Shown here piece by piece: positions 53,545 through 62,598 of a DNA stretch of 64,000 nucleotides. The notes below the pieces were generated by a model. That model was not told where the DNA came from. It searched no databases and worked only from the letters and a program-made list of their open reading frames with translations. Positions within the stretch are counted from its first letter, which is position 1; each line of letters begins with the position of its first letter. Both the position numbers and the translations under genes were made by a program. This DNA comes from Amycolatopsis acidicola (lineage in GTDB: Bacteria > Actinomycetota > Actinomycetes > Mycobacteriales > Pseudonocardiaceae): the NCBI RefSeq assembly GCF_007713735.2, contig NZ_VMNW02000009.1:62001-126000 (forward strand), written 5' to 3'.

Positions 53545-54545
53545 TCATGAAGAAGAGGTTCCGCGAGCTGGACCCGCGCAAGGTCGGGGTGGCAGGCCTG
53601 CTGCTCGTGGTCGTGCTCCTCGTGCTGGCGCTGACGTCCGGCACCATCTACCGCTCGCTCACGAGCGCGTCCTATTCGGCCGTGTTCACCGAGGCGGCCG
53701 GGCTCGCGTCGGGCGCGGAGGTCCGCATCGGCGGCCTGGCGGTCGGCGAAGTGGACAGCGTGGAGCTGGAGGGCGGCCACGTGCGGGTCAAGTTTTCCGT
53801 GCAGGGACCGGGAAATCTCGGCGAGCAGACCGGCGCGGCGATCAAGACCGCCACCCCGCTCGGCGTGAAGTTCCTCGCCGTGCTGCCGTCCGGCACCGGG
53901 CAGCTCGCGTCGGGCGCCGAAATCCCGTTGAGCCGCACCAGTTCCCCGTACGACCTCGCCGGGGTCCTCGGCCAGCTCACCCAGCGCACGCAACAGCTCG
54001 ACACCGGGAAGCTCGCCACGGCACTGGACACGGTCGCGACGACGCTGCGCGACACCCCGCAGGATCTGCGGAACGCGCTCGACGGCGTGAACCGGCTCGC
54101 GGGGACAGTGTCCGAAGAGGACCAGGGACTGCGGGATCTGCTGAGCCGCGCGAACACCGTGACCGGGGTGCTCGCGCAGCGCAACCGCGAGCTGTCCCAG
54201 CTGTTCGACGACGGGAACCTGCTGCTGGGCGAGCTCAACCAGCGCAAGGACGTGATCGCGCAGGTGCTGAGCAGCACCACCACGATGCTCGACCAGCTGA
54301 GCGGGCTGGTGCACGACAACCAGCAGCAGCTGCGGCCCGCGCTGGACCAGCTCCGCGGCGTCGTCGACCTGCTGAACTCCGACAACCAGCTGTTCGGGTC
54401 CGTGTTGCAGGGGCTGAACATCTACGCCGGCTCGCTGGGCGAGTCGGTCGGCGGCGGGCCCTGGTTCTACGGGTTCATCCCGGACCTGCCGCCGACGAAC
54501 ATCGTGCCGCTGCTCCCGGACGTGCTGAAAGCGGTGGGACCGTGA
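53538..54545 (+). CDS. mceC: MceC-position Mce family protein
   Basis: 335 residues from ATG 53538, overlapping the previous gene by 7 nt. Anchor VAGLLLVVVLLVLALTSG, MCE domain with YSAVFTEAAGLASGAEVRIGGLAVGEV, and long amphipathic helices. It ends with LPPTNIVPLLPDVLKAVGP, the usual short tail. Third Mce channel subunit. Confidence 0.9.
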   Translation: MLIMKKRFRELDPRKVGVAGLLLVVVLLVLALTSGTIYRSLTSASYSAVFTEAAGLASGAEVRIGGLAVGEVDSVELEGGHVRVKFSVQGPGNLGEQTGAAIKTATPLGVKFLAVLPSGTGQLASGAEIPLSRTSSPYDLAGVLGQLTQRTQQLDTGKLATALDTVATTLRDTPQDLRNALDGVNRLAGTVSEEDQGLRDLLSRANTVTGVLAQRNRELSQLFDDGNLLLGELNQRKDVIAQVLSSTTTMLDQLSGLVHDNQQQLRPALDQLRGVVDLLNSDNQLFGSVLQGLNIYAGSLGESVGGGPWFYGFIPDLPPTNIVPLLPDVLKAVGP

Positions 54546-55678
54546 GGAAACTGGTGAGCTACCCGGTCCTGGTGATCGCGGTGATCCTGACGCTGGCCGC
54601 CGCGACCGCCGCGACGCTGCTGACCGTGAAGCCGGCCGAAAAGACCGTCACCGCCTACTTTTCCGAAACGCCGGGGCTCTACGCCGGTGACCCGGTGCGG
54701 ATTCTCGGCGTGGACGTCGGCAAGATCGATTCGATCACCCCGCGGCAGGACGGGGTGAAGGTGACCCTGCACTACGACTCCAAGCTGCAGGTGCCCGCCG
54801 ACGCGACCGCCGCCGTCGTCTCCCCCACGCTCGTCAGCAGCCGCTTCGTGCAGCTCACGCCCGTCTACACCGGCGGGCCCGCGCTGCCCGCCGACGCGAC
54901 GATTCCCTTGTCCCGCACGGTGACCCCGGTCGAATGGGACAGCACCGTGCAGCAGATGACGCGGCTGGCCACCCAGCTCGGCCCGCAGCCGGGCCAGGTC
55001 ACGGGCGCGCTGGGCCGCGTGGTCGACTCGGCGCAGGCGAACCTCGCCGGTCAGGGCGACCAGGTACACGACACGATCGCCAGCGCGTCGGCCGCGATGA
55101 GCACGCTCGCCGCGGGCGGCCAGGATCTCTTCGGCACCGTGCGCAACGTGCAGTCGATGGTGACCAGCCTGGCCCAGAACGACGCGGCGGTGCAGGCGTT
55201 CAGCCAGCAGCTGGCGAACGTCTCCTCGGTGCTGGCGGACAACCGCGACCAGCTGGCCACCGTGCTGCGCACGCTCGACCAGGTGGCCGGGCTCGTGCGG
55301 ACCTTCGTGCAGGACAACCAGAACGCGCTCAGCGGCGATGTCGACGGGCTCGCCGGGATCGCCCGGCAGATCGCCGGGAACCGGCAGGCGCTGGCCGACT
55401 TCCTGCAGCGCGCCCCGCTCGGCGTCTCGAACTTCGCCAACTCCTACGACCCGACCGGCAGCCTGATGGCCGGCGCCTTCGCCATCACCAACTTCGGCGA
55501 CCCCGCGACGTTCATCTGCTCGCTGATCTTCGCCGCGGGCGGGCACAACGACAACACCAACGCCACCTGCGAAGCCGCGATCGCGCCGTTCGTGCAGGTG
55601 CTGAAGATGAACAACGTCCCGCTCGTGGTCGACCCGCTGCAGACGTCGCCCCGGACCGACGGGGGTGGCGGACGATGA
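54542..55678 (+). CDS. mceD: MceD-position Mce family protein
   Basis: 378 residues from GTG 54542 (4-nt overlap). N-terminal membrane anchor, MCE domain (TAYFSETPGLYAGDPVRILGVDVGKID region), a helical stretch, and a C-terminal part with two cysteines (FICSLIF and TCEAA). Fourth Mce subunit, in the usual order. Confidence 0.9.
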   Translation: MRKLVSYPVLVIAVILTLAAATAATLLTVKPAEKTVTAYFSETPGLYAGDPVRILGVDVGKIDSITPRQDGVKVTLHYDSKLQVPADATAAVVSPTLVSSRFVQLTPVYTGGPALPADATIPLSRTVTPVEWDSTVQQMTRLATQLGPQPGQVTGALGRVVDSAQANLAGQGDQVHDTIASASAAMSTLAAGGQDLFGTVRNVQSMVTSLAQNDAAVQAFSQQLANVSSVLADNRDQLATVLRTLDQVAGLVRTFVQDNQNALSGDVDGLAGIARQIAGNRQALADFLQRAPLGVSNFANSYDPTGSLMAGAFAITNFGDPATFICSLIFAAGGHNDNTNATCEAAIAPFVQVLKMNNVPLVVDPLQTSPRTDGGGGR

Positions 55679-56889
55679 AGCGGACCGCGCGCCTGGTCGC
55701 CGCCGTCCTCACCGCGGCGCTGCTGCTGACGGGCTGCGACGGCGGCGTGCTCAACTCGCTCCCGCTGCCCTTCCGCGCGGGCACCGGCGACGACAGCTAC
55801 CAGATCACCGTGCACCTGGCGGATCTGGGCAACCTGGTGCCCAACGCGGAGGTGAAGGTCGGCGACATCACCGTCGGCACGGTCACCGGGGTCGATTTCG
55901 ACAACTGGACCGCGAAGCTCACCGTGAGCCTCGGCACCTCGGTCATCCTGCCCGCGAACGCCGAAGCCAGGGTGGCGCAGAAAAGCCTGCTGGGCGCGGA
56001 ATACCTCGAACTTTCCCCGCCACGGCAAGGGCAGCCCGTCGGCACGCTGCGCGCCGGGGACGACATCCCGCTCAACCGCACCGGCCAGTACCCGGAGACC
56101 GAACAGCTGCTGGCCGCGCTGTCCGCGTTGCTGAACCAGGGCGGGCTTTCGCAGCTGCAGACGATCACCGCCGAGCTGAACGACGCGCTCGGCGGGCACG
56201 AGGGCGACGCGAGGGATCTGCTGCACAACGTCGATTCGCTGGTGTCCGAACTCAACGCCCGCAAGGGAGACATCGTCACCGCGCTGCAGAACCTGGACCG
56301 GCTCACCGCCACGCTGAGCCGGCAGACCCAGGTGATCGACAACGCACTGCGCACGATCCCGCCGGGGCTGGCCGCGCTCGAACGGCAGCGGGCGAGCCTC
56401 GTCCAGACGCTGAACTCGGTGTCCGCGTTCGGTGACGTCGCGACGAGGGTGATCAACCAGAGCAGTGCCGACCTGCACGCGAATCTCCAGTCGCTGCAAC
56501 CGGTCCTGGGCGAACTGGCCGACTCGGGCAAGGACCTCACCGAGTCGATGGGGATCCTGCCCACCTTCCCGTTCGCTTCCAACACGTCGTTCCCGGCGGT
56601 GGTCAACGGCGACTACGGCAACCTCTACATCACCATCGACCTGGACGCGAAAACGTTGAGCGACAACCTGTTGCGCGGGTTCACCCTCGCCGGGGTGCCG
56701 CTGCTCGGCGGCTCGTCGCTGGCCGGCGCGCTCGTCCAGTCGAACCCGCTGACCGCGGGCCTGGCGCAGGTGATCCCGCTGCCGCTCGGGCAGCCCGGCC
56801 CCGTTCCGGCGGCGCCGACGCCCGCTCCCCGGCCGGATGGCGGGCTGCTCGGCGGGCTGCTCGACGTCCTCGTGCCCGGAGGTCACTGA
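55675..56889 (+). CDS. mceE: MceE-position lipoprotein
   Basis: 404 residues from ATG 55675. A lipoprotein signal with lipobox LLTGC marks this as the lipid-anchored subunit (LprK-like) always found at position E. The MCE domain follows (YQITVHLADLGNLVPNAEVKVGDITVG region), then helices and a proline-rich C-terminus (PVPAAPTPAPRPDGG). It overlaps mceD by 4 nt. Confidence 0.92.
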   Translation: MKRTARLVAAVLTAALLLTGCDGGVLNSLPLPFRAGTGDDSYQITVHLADLGNLVPNAEVKVGDITVGTVTGVDFDNWTAKLTVSLGTSVILPANAEARVAQKSLLGAEYLELSPPRQGQPVGTLRAGDDIPLNRTGQYPETEQLLAALSALLNQGGLSQLQTITAELNDALGGHEGDARDLLHNVDSLVSELNARKGDIVTALQNLDRLTATLSRQTQVIDNALRTIPPGLAALERQRASLVQTLNSVSAFGDVATRVINQSSADLHANLQSLQPVLGELADSGKDLTESMGILPTFPFASNTSFPAVVNGDYGNLYITIDLDAKTLSDNLLRGFTLAGVPLLGGSSLAGALVQSNPLTAGLAQVIPLPLGQPGPVPAAPTPAPRPDGGLLGGLLDVLVPGGH

Positions 56890-58412
56890 TGCTCGGCAGG
56901 ATGGTGCGCGGCCAGCTGATCGCCTTCGTCATCGTGACCGTGCTCGGCGTGGCTTTCGTGTGCGTGCGGTACGTCCAGGTCCCCCGGATGCTCGGCATCG
57001 GCACGTACTCCGTGACCCTCGACCTGCCCCGCACCGGGAGCCTGTACGAGAACGCGCTGGTCACTCTGCGCGGGGTGGAGATCGGCAAGGTGGACCGCCT
57101 GGACCTGAGCCGGACCGGGGTGCGCGTGGTGCTGGGCATCGACGACGGCATCACGGTACCCGGGAACGCGGCCGTGTCCATCCGCAGCACCTCGGCGATC
57201 GGCGAGCAGTACGTGAACTTCGAGCCCGGCGCCACGGCCGCGCCGGCGTTGCGGGACGGGCAGGTGATCCCGGCCGATCAGGTGAGTTTCCCCGCGCCGG
57301 CCGGGGACATGCTGTCCTCGGTGACCCAGCTCGCTTCGACGCTCCCACTGGACAAGCTGAACGGGACCGTCGACGAGCTGTACCACGCTTTCGACGGCAC
57401 CGGCCCGTACCTCCAGCAGTTCCTGAGCTCGGCCGCGCAACTGCAGCAGCTGGCGGACGCCAACCTCGATCCCACGGTCAAGCTCGTCCGGGACCTGGTG
57501 CCCGTTCTCGCGACACAGCACGAGATCGGTCCACAGGTGCGCGGGTTCACCGGGGATCTGGCGGCCGTGACGGACACGCTGCGCTCCTCGGACTCCGACA
57601 TCCGGGGCGCTATCGACAAGACCGGGCCGATGGCCGACGCGCTCGACTCGCTGCTCAACCAGATCCGGCCCACGCTGCCGCAGCTGCTCACCGACCTGTC
57701 CTCGACCGGTCAGGTGCTGCGCGCGTATCTGCCCAACCTCAACCACGTGCTCGTGGTGTTCCCGGCCGCCGCGTCCAATCTGACCAGTACGACCGGCTGG
57801 GGCATCCAGGACTCCGGCCGCAACCCGCCGCCCTATTCGGCGATGGGGTTCAAGCTGACCTTCAACCAGCCGCCGCCGTGCACCACCGGCTACGACCCGG
57901 ACCGCATCGCGCCGACGGACCTGTCCAACTCGCGCCCGCCGCCGACCGACGCCTACTGCAAGGAACCGAAGAGCTCGGACATCGAGGTCCGCGGCTTCCG
58001 CAACGCGCCCTGCCCGGAGGGCAGTCCGGCGGGCACTGGCAGCACGGGCGCGACGGCGGCGCAGTGCGGGTGGAACTTCCAGAGCCCGGCCGACGCCAAG
58101 GCCGCCACCGACGCCGCGGTGCGGCACATGCTCGAGGTGGCCGCGCGGAATCCGAAGACACGCGCGGAAAACGAGGCGTTCATCGGCAAGGACGATTTCA
58201 CCACCGAGGATCCGGCGCCCGAGCCCGGGGCGGTCAACGGGGCGGGCAACACCTCGCACGAGGGACCGAACGGGCTGTTCGCCACCGACGGCAAGACCTA
58301 TCTCAACGGGGCCGCGCTGCCGTTGCCCGAGGTCGGCCTGGCCGATGGCAGCCCCGTGTCCGGGGCGGCGCAGTTCCTGCTCGCCCCGCTGCTGACGCCG
58401 ACCGGATCGTGA
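56889..58412 (+). CDS. mceF: MceF-position Mce family protein
   Basis: 507 residues; the ATG shares one base with the previous stop. Anchor QLIAFVIVTVLGVAFVCVRY, MCE domain (YSVTLDLPRTGSLYENALVTLRGVEIGKV region), helical region and a long C-terminal extension with several cysteines (PPPCTTGYD, DAYCKEP, APCPEG, QCGWNF), as in other MceF proteins. Sixth channel subunit. Confidence 0.92.
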   Translation: MLGRMVRGQLIAFVIVTVLGVAFVCVRYVQVPRMLGIGTYSVTLDLPRTGSLYENALVTLRGVEIGKVDRLDLSRTGVRVVLGIDDGITVPGNAAVSIRSTSAIGEQYVNFEPGATAAPALRDGQVIPADQVSFPAPAGDMLSSVTQLASTLPLDKLNGTVDELYHAFDGTGPYLQQFLSSAAQLQQLADANLDPTVKLVRDLVPVLATQHEIGPQVRGFTGDLAAVTDTLRSSDSDIRGAIDKTGPMADALDSLLNQIRPTLPQLLTDLSSTGQVLRAYLPNLNHVLVVFPAAASNLTSTTGWGIQDSGRNPPPYSAMGFKLTFNQPPPCTTGYDPDRIAPTDLSNSRPPPTDAYCKEPKSSDIEVRGFRNAPCPEGSPAGTGSTGATAAQCGWNFQSPADAKAATDAAVRHMLEVAARNPKTRAENEAFIGKDDFTTEDPAPEPGAVNGAGNTSHEGPNGLFATDGKTYLNGAALPLPEVGLADGSPVSGAAQFLLAPLLTPTGS

Positions 58413-58425
58413 GGAGGAGAGCCGA

Positions 58426-59016
58426 GTGACCGTCGAAGAAACCACGCTCGACGACGAACCCGGGGTGGCGAAAAAGAAGGAGCGCCCGGACTCGTGGCGG
58501 CCTTCGCCCCGGCCCCGCAAGTGGAGCGTGCGCCACGGCCGCGGTCTGGTGTGGACGTTCCTGGTGTCGGTCGTGCTCATCGTGGCGCTGGCCGCCGCGG
58601 GCGGTGTGCTGTGGTACGTCCGCGCGCAGCACGACCACCAGCAGCGCGACGCCGCGATCACGGTGGCGGCGCGGGAAGAGGTGCTCGCGTTGCTGAGCCT
58701 CGACCCCGCCACCGTGCAGGCTTCGCTGGACCGCGTGCTGCGCGGCGCGACGGGCGGGTGGCGGCAGGAGTTCGCGCGGAACGCCGACCAGTTCACCCAG
58801 GTCGTCCACAATGGACAGGTCAGGGCGCAGGCCACGATCGGCGCGTCGGCGATCCAGAACGCCGCCGACGACCGCGCCACGGTGCTCGTCTCGGCGAACG
58901 CGGTGATCGCGAACTCCGATTCGCCACAAGGGTATCCGGCGGTCTACCGGGTGCTGATGAGCCTGGAGAACTCCGGCGGTTCGTGGCTCGTCTCCGATCT
59001 GCAGTTCGTCGCGTGA
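58426..59016 (+). CDS. Mce-associated membrane protein (Mam/Mas) 1
   Basis: 196 residues from GTG 58426 with AGGAGGAG upstream. A charged, proline-rich cytoplasmic N-terminus (~45 residues), one transmembrane helix (TFLVSVVLIVALAAAGGVLWY) and a cystatin/NTF2-like external domain. Mam proteins stabilise the Mce complex. It is followed, with a GTGA overlap, by the second permease gene. Confidence 0.85.
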   Translation: MTVEETTLDDEPGVAKKKERPDSWRPSPRPRKWSVRHGRGLVWTFLVSVVLIVALAAAGGVLWYVRAQHDHQQRDAAITVAAREEVLALLSLDPATVQASLDRVLRGATGGWRQEFARNADQFTQVVHNGQVRAQATIGASAIQNAADDRATVLVSANAVIANSDSPQGYPAVYRVLMSLENSGGSWLVSDLQFVA

Positions 59017-59801
59017 GCACGGGGATGGTCGCGTTCAAGCCCGCCGCGGTGGTCCGGATGATCGGCGGGTTCACCGCCCTGTGCCTGGACACGCTGCGCG
59101 CGATCTTCCGGCGGCCCTTCCAGGTCACCGAGTTCCTGGAGCAGACGGTGTTCCTGGCCAGGGTCACGATCCTGCCGTGCATCTTCCTCGCCGTGCCGTT
59201 CCTCGGGGTCACGATCTTCTTCGTGAACCAGCTGCTGGCCCAGATCGGCGCGATCGATCTCTCCGGCGCGGGCACCGCGCTGGCCGTGATCCGCGAGATC
59301 GGGTCGATGGCCAGCGTGCTCGTGCTGGCCGGCGCGGGGTCCACGGCGATCTGCGCCGATCTGGCCTCGCGGAAGATCCGGGAGGAGATCGACGCGATGG
59401 AGGTGCTCGGCGTCGACCCGATCCACCGGCTCGTGGTGCCGCGGGTGCTGGCGGCGACGGTGGTGGCGCTGGGGCTCAACGCGCTGGTGTGCGTCGTGGG
59501 CATCAGCACCGGGTACTTCTTCTCGGTCGTGGTGCAGGGCGCGAGCCCGGGGCAGTTCGTGGCCAATCTTCCGTTGCTGGTGGGGCTTTCCGACGTGGTC
59601 GTCGGCGTGGTGAAGGTGGTCGTCTTCGGGCTGGCGGCCGGGCTGGTGGGCTGTTACCGGGGGCTGACGGTCGGCGCGGGCGCGAAGGGCGTCGGCGAGG
59701 CGGTGAACGAAACCGTGGTGCTGGTGGTGACGATCCTGTTCGTCGTGAACACCGTCATCACGCTGATCTACATGCAGTTCGGCGGAAACAACGGACTCTG
59801 A
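59013..59801 (+). CDS. yrbEA: YrbE/MlaE-type permease of the mce system, A-type
   Basis: 262 residues from GTG 59013 (overlaps the Mam stop; ATG 59025 possible). Conserved core LAGAGSTAICADLASRKIREEIDAMEVLGVDPIHRLVVPRVLA and later GLAAGLVGCYRGLTVGAGAKGVGEAVNETVV match YrbE-A proteins. It should pair with the B-type protein encoded at the operon start. In ordinary mce operons this gene comes first, directly before yrbEB; here it lies between Mam genes, 7.7 kb downstream of yrbEB. Confidence 0.9.
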   Translation: MSTGMVAFKPAAVVRMIGGFTALCLDTLRAIFRRPFQVTEFLEQTVFLARVTILPCIFLAVPFLGVTIFFVNQLLAQIGAIDLSGAGTALAVIREIGSMASVLVLAGAGSTAICADLASRKIREEIDAMEVLGVDPIHRLVVPRVLAATVVALGLNALVCVVGISTGYFFSVVVQGASPGQFVANLPLLVGLSDVVVGVVKVVVFGLAAGLVGCYRGLTVGAGAKGVGEAVNETVVLVVTILFVVNTVITLIYMQFGGNNGL

Positions 59802-59819
59802 CGAGGAAGGGGTGGCGCC

Positions 59820-60356
59820 ATGGCGTTCGCCGGGTTCCCGCGGGCGGTGGTCACCAGAGGGGATCGCGCCCTGCCGAAGGGAAAACCGCGGATCGTCCTC
59901 GCCGCGTTCGCGGTGGTGCTCGCGCTCGCCGGTGCCGGAGCGGTGACCGTGCTGACGTTGTCCACACTGGACACGACGAGGTCGGAGCAGGCGGGCAAGG
60001 ACGCGGTGGCCGCGGCGCTGGACCTCACGCCGAAGCTGCTCGACTACGACTACAAGACGATCGACGCGGACCTCGCGCGCGCCCAGTCGGTCACGACCGG
60101 CGACTACTGGGCGCAGAACGGACTGGCCGGCACGCTCAAGCCCGCGGTCGTCGCGCAGGAAGCGAGCACGCACACGGTGGTGCAGGCCGCCGGGGTCGCC
60201 GACGCCCAGCCCGACCGGGTGGTCGTGCTGGCGTTCCTCAACCAGACCACCACCGGGAAGAACCTGTCCGCGCCGCGGGTCGACAGCCGCGTCGCCAAGG
60301 TCACCGTGGCGCGGGTGGACGGCCGGTGGCTGCTCGCCGCCTTCGAGCCGCTGTGA
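59820..60356 (+). CDS. Mce-associated membrane protein (Mam/Mas) 2
   Basis: 178 residues, GAGGAAGG upstream of ATG 59820. One transmembrane helix (IVLAAFAVVLALAGAGAVTVLTL) near residues 27-50, then an external domain ending VARVDGRWLLAAFEPL, the pattern of Mce-associated proteins. It is the first of three consecutive Mam genes that close the operon. Confidence 0.82.
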   Translation: MAFAGFPRAVVTRGDRALPKGKPRIVLAAFAVVLALAGAGAVTVLTLSTLDTTRSEQAGKDAVAAALDLTPKLLDYDYKTIDADLARAQSVTTGDYWAQNGLAGTLKPAVVAQEASTHTVVQAAGVADAQPDRVVVLAFLNQTTTGKNLSAPRVDSRVAKVTVARVDGRWLLAAFEPL

Positions 60357-60376
60357 CCGACGGAGAGGAGACCACC

Positions 60377-60913
60377 ATGACGGTCACCGAAGAGGCGCCC
60401 GCCGAGGTCGAGGAGAAGCCGCCGCCCTCGCCGAAACGGTGGCTCATCGGGATGCTCGTGCTCCTGCTGGTCCTCACGGCCGCGCTGGTCACCGGCGGGA
60501 TCCTGCTGCGGCCGGTCCAGGAGTACCGCTCGGCAGGCGATCGGCGGGACGCGATCCTGGCCGCTGCCAAGGACGTGGCGCAGCTTTCGTACTCGCTGGA
60601 CTACGAGACTTTCCCGCAGCAGTCGTCGAAGATCGCCGGCGCGACGACGGGCTCATACCGGCAGGGGCTGCTCGACAGCAGCCAGGGGCTCGGGTCGATC
60701 CTGAGCCAGGGCAAGGTGAAGTCCAATGCCACGATCACGGCGGCCGGGGTGGAGAAGGACGACGCCAACACCGCCACGGTGCTGATGTCGATCACCGTGC
60801 AGATCACCAACACCGAGCTGAAGACGCCGCAGACACGGTACTACCGGGTCGCGATCGGTCTGGTGCGGCAGGGTGCGCAGTGGCTCGTCCAGTCGAATGA
60901 CGTGATCGCATGA
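60377..60913 (+). CDS. Mce-associated membrane protein (Mam/Mas) 3
   Basis: 178 residues from ATG 60377 (GAGAGGAG upstream; an in-frame GTG overlapping the previous stop is less likely). A glutamate/proline-rich N-terminus, one transmembrane helix (WLIGMLVLLLVLTAALVTGGIL) and an external domain with RYYRVAIGLVRQGAQWLV. It overlaps the next gene by 4 nt. Confidence 0.82.
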   Translation: MTVTEEAPAEVEEKPPPSPKRWLIGMLVLLLVLTAALVTGGILLRPVQEYRSAGDRRDAILAAAKDVAQLSYSLDYETFPQQSSKIAGATTGSYRQGLLDSSQGLGSILSQGKVKSNATITAAGVEKDDANTATVLMSITVQITNTELKTPQTRYYRVAIGLVRQGAQWLVQSNDVIA

Positions 60914-61488
60914 AGAAACTCCTTGTGCTGCCCGCACGGTTGTGGCGCTGGGTCCGGCGTGCGCCTGCGGCCTTTTTCCGCCGTGCCACACGGGTTTCGG
61001 TCCGGAAGCGGCGGGTCGGGTTCGCCCTGCTGACGGTGCTGACGCTCGTCGCCGTGGCAGGCGCGACGGTGTTGTTCTTCGCGCAGCGGCGCGCGGAGGC
61101 GATCACGAGCGCACGGTTCGACGCGGTGGCGCAGGCGCGGCTGAAGGTGGCGGAAGTGCTGTCGTACAAGGCGGACACGATCGACAGTGACATCGACCGG
61201 GCGCGGCAGGACACCGCAGGCACCTTCGCCGAGTACTACGTTCCCTTCGCGCAGCAGGCGATCGCGCCCGCGGTGAAGCAGGAGGGCACGTCTTCGGTCG
61301 CGATCGTGAGCCGCGCGGCGGCGGTGAGCGCGGACGCCGGGACGGTGGTCGTCGTGGTGTTCATCGACCAGCGGACGTCGAGCAAGGCCCAGCCGGACCC
61401 GCGCGCCACGTCGAGCACGGCCCGCGTCACCATGACGAAGGTCGCCGGCACGTGGCTGATCAGTGAGCTGACCCCGACCTCATCCTAG
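60910..61488 (+). CDS. Mce-associated membrane protein (Mam/Mas) 4
   Basis: 192 residues. A strongly basic N-terminus (RRAPAAFFRRATRVSVRKRRVG), one transmembrane helix (FALLTVLTLVAVAGATVLFF) and an external domain ending TKVAGTWLISELTPTSS. Last gene of the mce operon; no MceG/Mkl ATPase follows, so the ATPase must be encoded elsewhere, as in mycobacteria. Confidence 0.82.
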   Translation: MKKLLVLPARLWRWVRRAPAAFFRRATRVSVRKRRVGFALLTVLTLVAVAGATVLFFAQRRAEAITSARFDAVAQARLKVAEVLSYKADTIDSDIDRARQDTAGTFAEYYVPFAQQAIAPAVKQEGTSSVAIVSRAAAVSADAGTVVVVVFIDQRTSSKAQPDPRATSSTARVTMTKVAGTWLISELTPTSS

Positions 61489-61554
61489 GGATGGCCGCCC
61501 CACCACGCACCAAACCGGCACCCGGCAACGAAACCCGGGAACACCCACCGACCA

Positions 61555-61678
61555 CACCCCTCCACCGCCCCGATCCCCAGCCGTCCCTTGCGATCTTGAC
61601 GCTGGGTCAAGGCATCTTTCCCGCCTTGACGCGGCGGCAAGATCGCGAACACTCACAGATCGGGGCGGTGGTGGGGTG
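61555..61678. repeat. 124-bp nested triple hairpin between the mce operon and the SDR gene
   Basis: Outer arms 61555-61575 and 61658-61678 are complementary at 20 of 21 positions. Inside them GCGATCTTG (61590-61598) pairs with CAAGATCGC (61638-61646), and inside that GTCAAGGC (61606-61613) with GCCTTGAC (61623-61630). It lies between convergent genes, so a bidirectional terminator is the simplest role, but no T-run follows either arm and the structure is unusually elaborate. The rest of the 265-bp gap has only short repeats. Confidence 0.8.
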
Positions 61679-61712
61679 CACACAGCGCGCCCGCGCGCGT
61701 CCGTTGCTGCCG

Positions 61713-61750
61713 CAACGCAACCCGCTCACCCAACGCAACCCCAACGCAAC
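61713..61750. repeat. Three copies of CAACGCAAC
   Basis: CAACGCAAC occurs at 61713, 61731 and 61742, directly after the SDR gene on its strand. Short and of unknown role. Confidence 0.6.
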
Positions 61751-61753
61751 GAC

Positions 61754-62590
61754 CTACTTCAGCATGCTCCCCGCATCGACCGGCATGGTCAGCCCGGTGA
61801 TGTAACGGGCCTCGTCCGAGGCGAGGAACAGGACGGCGTTGCTGATGTCCTCCGGCTCGACCCACGGCACCGGCAGCATGTGCGCCAGCTGCGACAGCGG
61901 GGCGAAGTCCTCCTTCGTCGGGTTCTCCAGATCGGGCCGGAACATCTTGAACGTCGCGTCGTTCATCACCATCGGCGTGTTGACCTGCGTCGGGTGCACC
62001 GTGTTGACCCGGATGCTGTGCTGCGCCAGCTCGACGGCCAGCGTCCGCATCACGCCGACCACCCCGTGCTTGGCCGCGACGTAGTGCCCGGTGTGCGGAT
62101 AAGCCTTGAGCCCGCCCACCGAACTGGTCAGCACGATCGACCCGCCACGCCCGCCTTCGACGATGTGCGGGATGCCCGCCTTCGCGGTGAGCCACACGCC
62201 CATCAGGTTGACGTCGATCATGTCGCGCCAGATCTTCTCGGTCATCTCGGCCAGCGTGCTGCCGTCGGTGCCGATGCCGGCGTTGGCGACGATGATGTCG
62301 AGGCGCCCCAGCTCTTCGACGCCGCTGTCGACCGCAGCCTTCATCGCGTCGAAGTCCCGCACGTCCGCCTGCGTGGCGAGCATGCGCCGCCCCTCCTTCT
62401 CCACGAGGGACACCGTCTCGGCGAGGTCCTCCGGGGTCGAGAGCGGGAACGGGACGTCGTCGAGCTGTTTGCACACGTCGATGCCGATGATGTCGGCACC
62501 CTCCTGCGCGAGCCGTACCGCGTGGCTGCGGCCCTGCCCGCGCGCCGCGCCCGTGATGAAAGCGACCTTGCCCGCAACACGTCCAGCCAT
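61754..62590 (-). CDS. Mycofactocin-coupled SDR oxidoreductase
   Basis: 278 residues. NAD-binding motif TGAARGQGRSHAVRLA, catalytic Ser in TSSVGG and the Tyr-Lys pair in YVAAKHG. It has the insertion after strand 2 (IGIDVCKQLDDVPFPLSTPEDLAETV region) that characterises the mycofactocin-associated, non-exchangeable-NAD SDR subfamily (carveol dehydrogenase-like). It would oxidise an alcohol and pass electrons to mycofactocin. It follows the small subunit of the molybdenum hydroxylase by 8 bp, so the two oxidations may be consecutive. Confidence 0.87.
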   Translation of the reverse strand: MAGRVAGKVAFITGAARGQGRSHAVRLAQEGADIIGIDVCKQLDDVPFPLSTPEDLAETVSLVEKEGRRMLATQADVRDFDAMKAAVDSGVEELGRLDIIVANAGIGTDGSTLAEMTEKIWRDMIDVNLMGVWLTAKAGIPHIVEGGRGGSIVLTSSVGGLKAYPHTGHYVAAKHGVVGVMRTLAVELAQHSIRVNTVHPTQVNTPMVMNDATFKMFRPDLENPTKEDFAPLSQLAHMLPVPWVEPEDISNAVLFLASDEARYITGLTMPVDAGSMLK

Positions 62591-62598
62591 TGCCTACC

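Noticed and set aside
61593-61646. Insertion-sequence terminal repeats or MITE at the nested hairpin
   Set aside because: No transposase, no clear target-site duplication, and stems are concentric rather than separated ends; left as a structural element.
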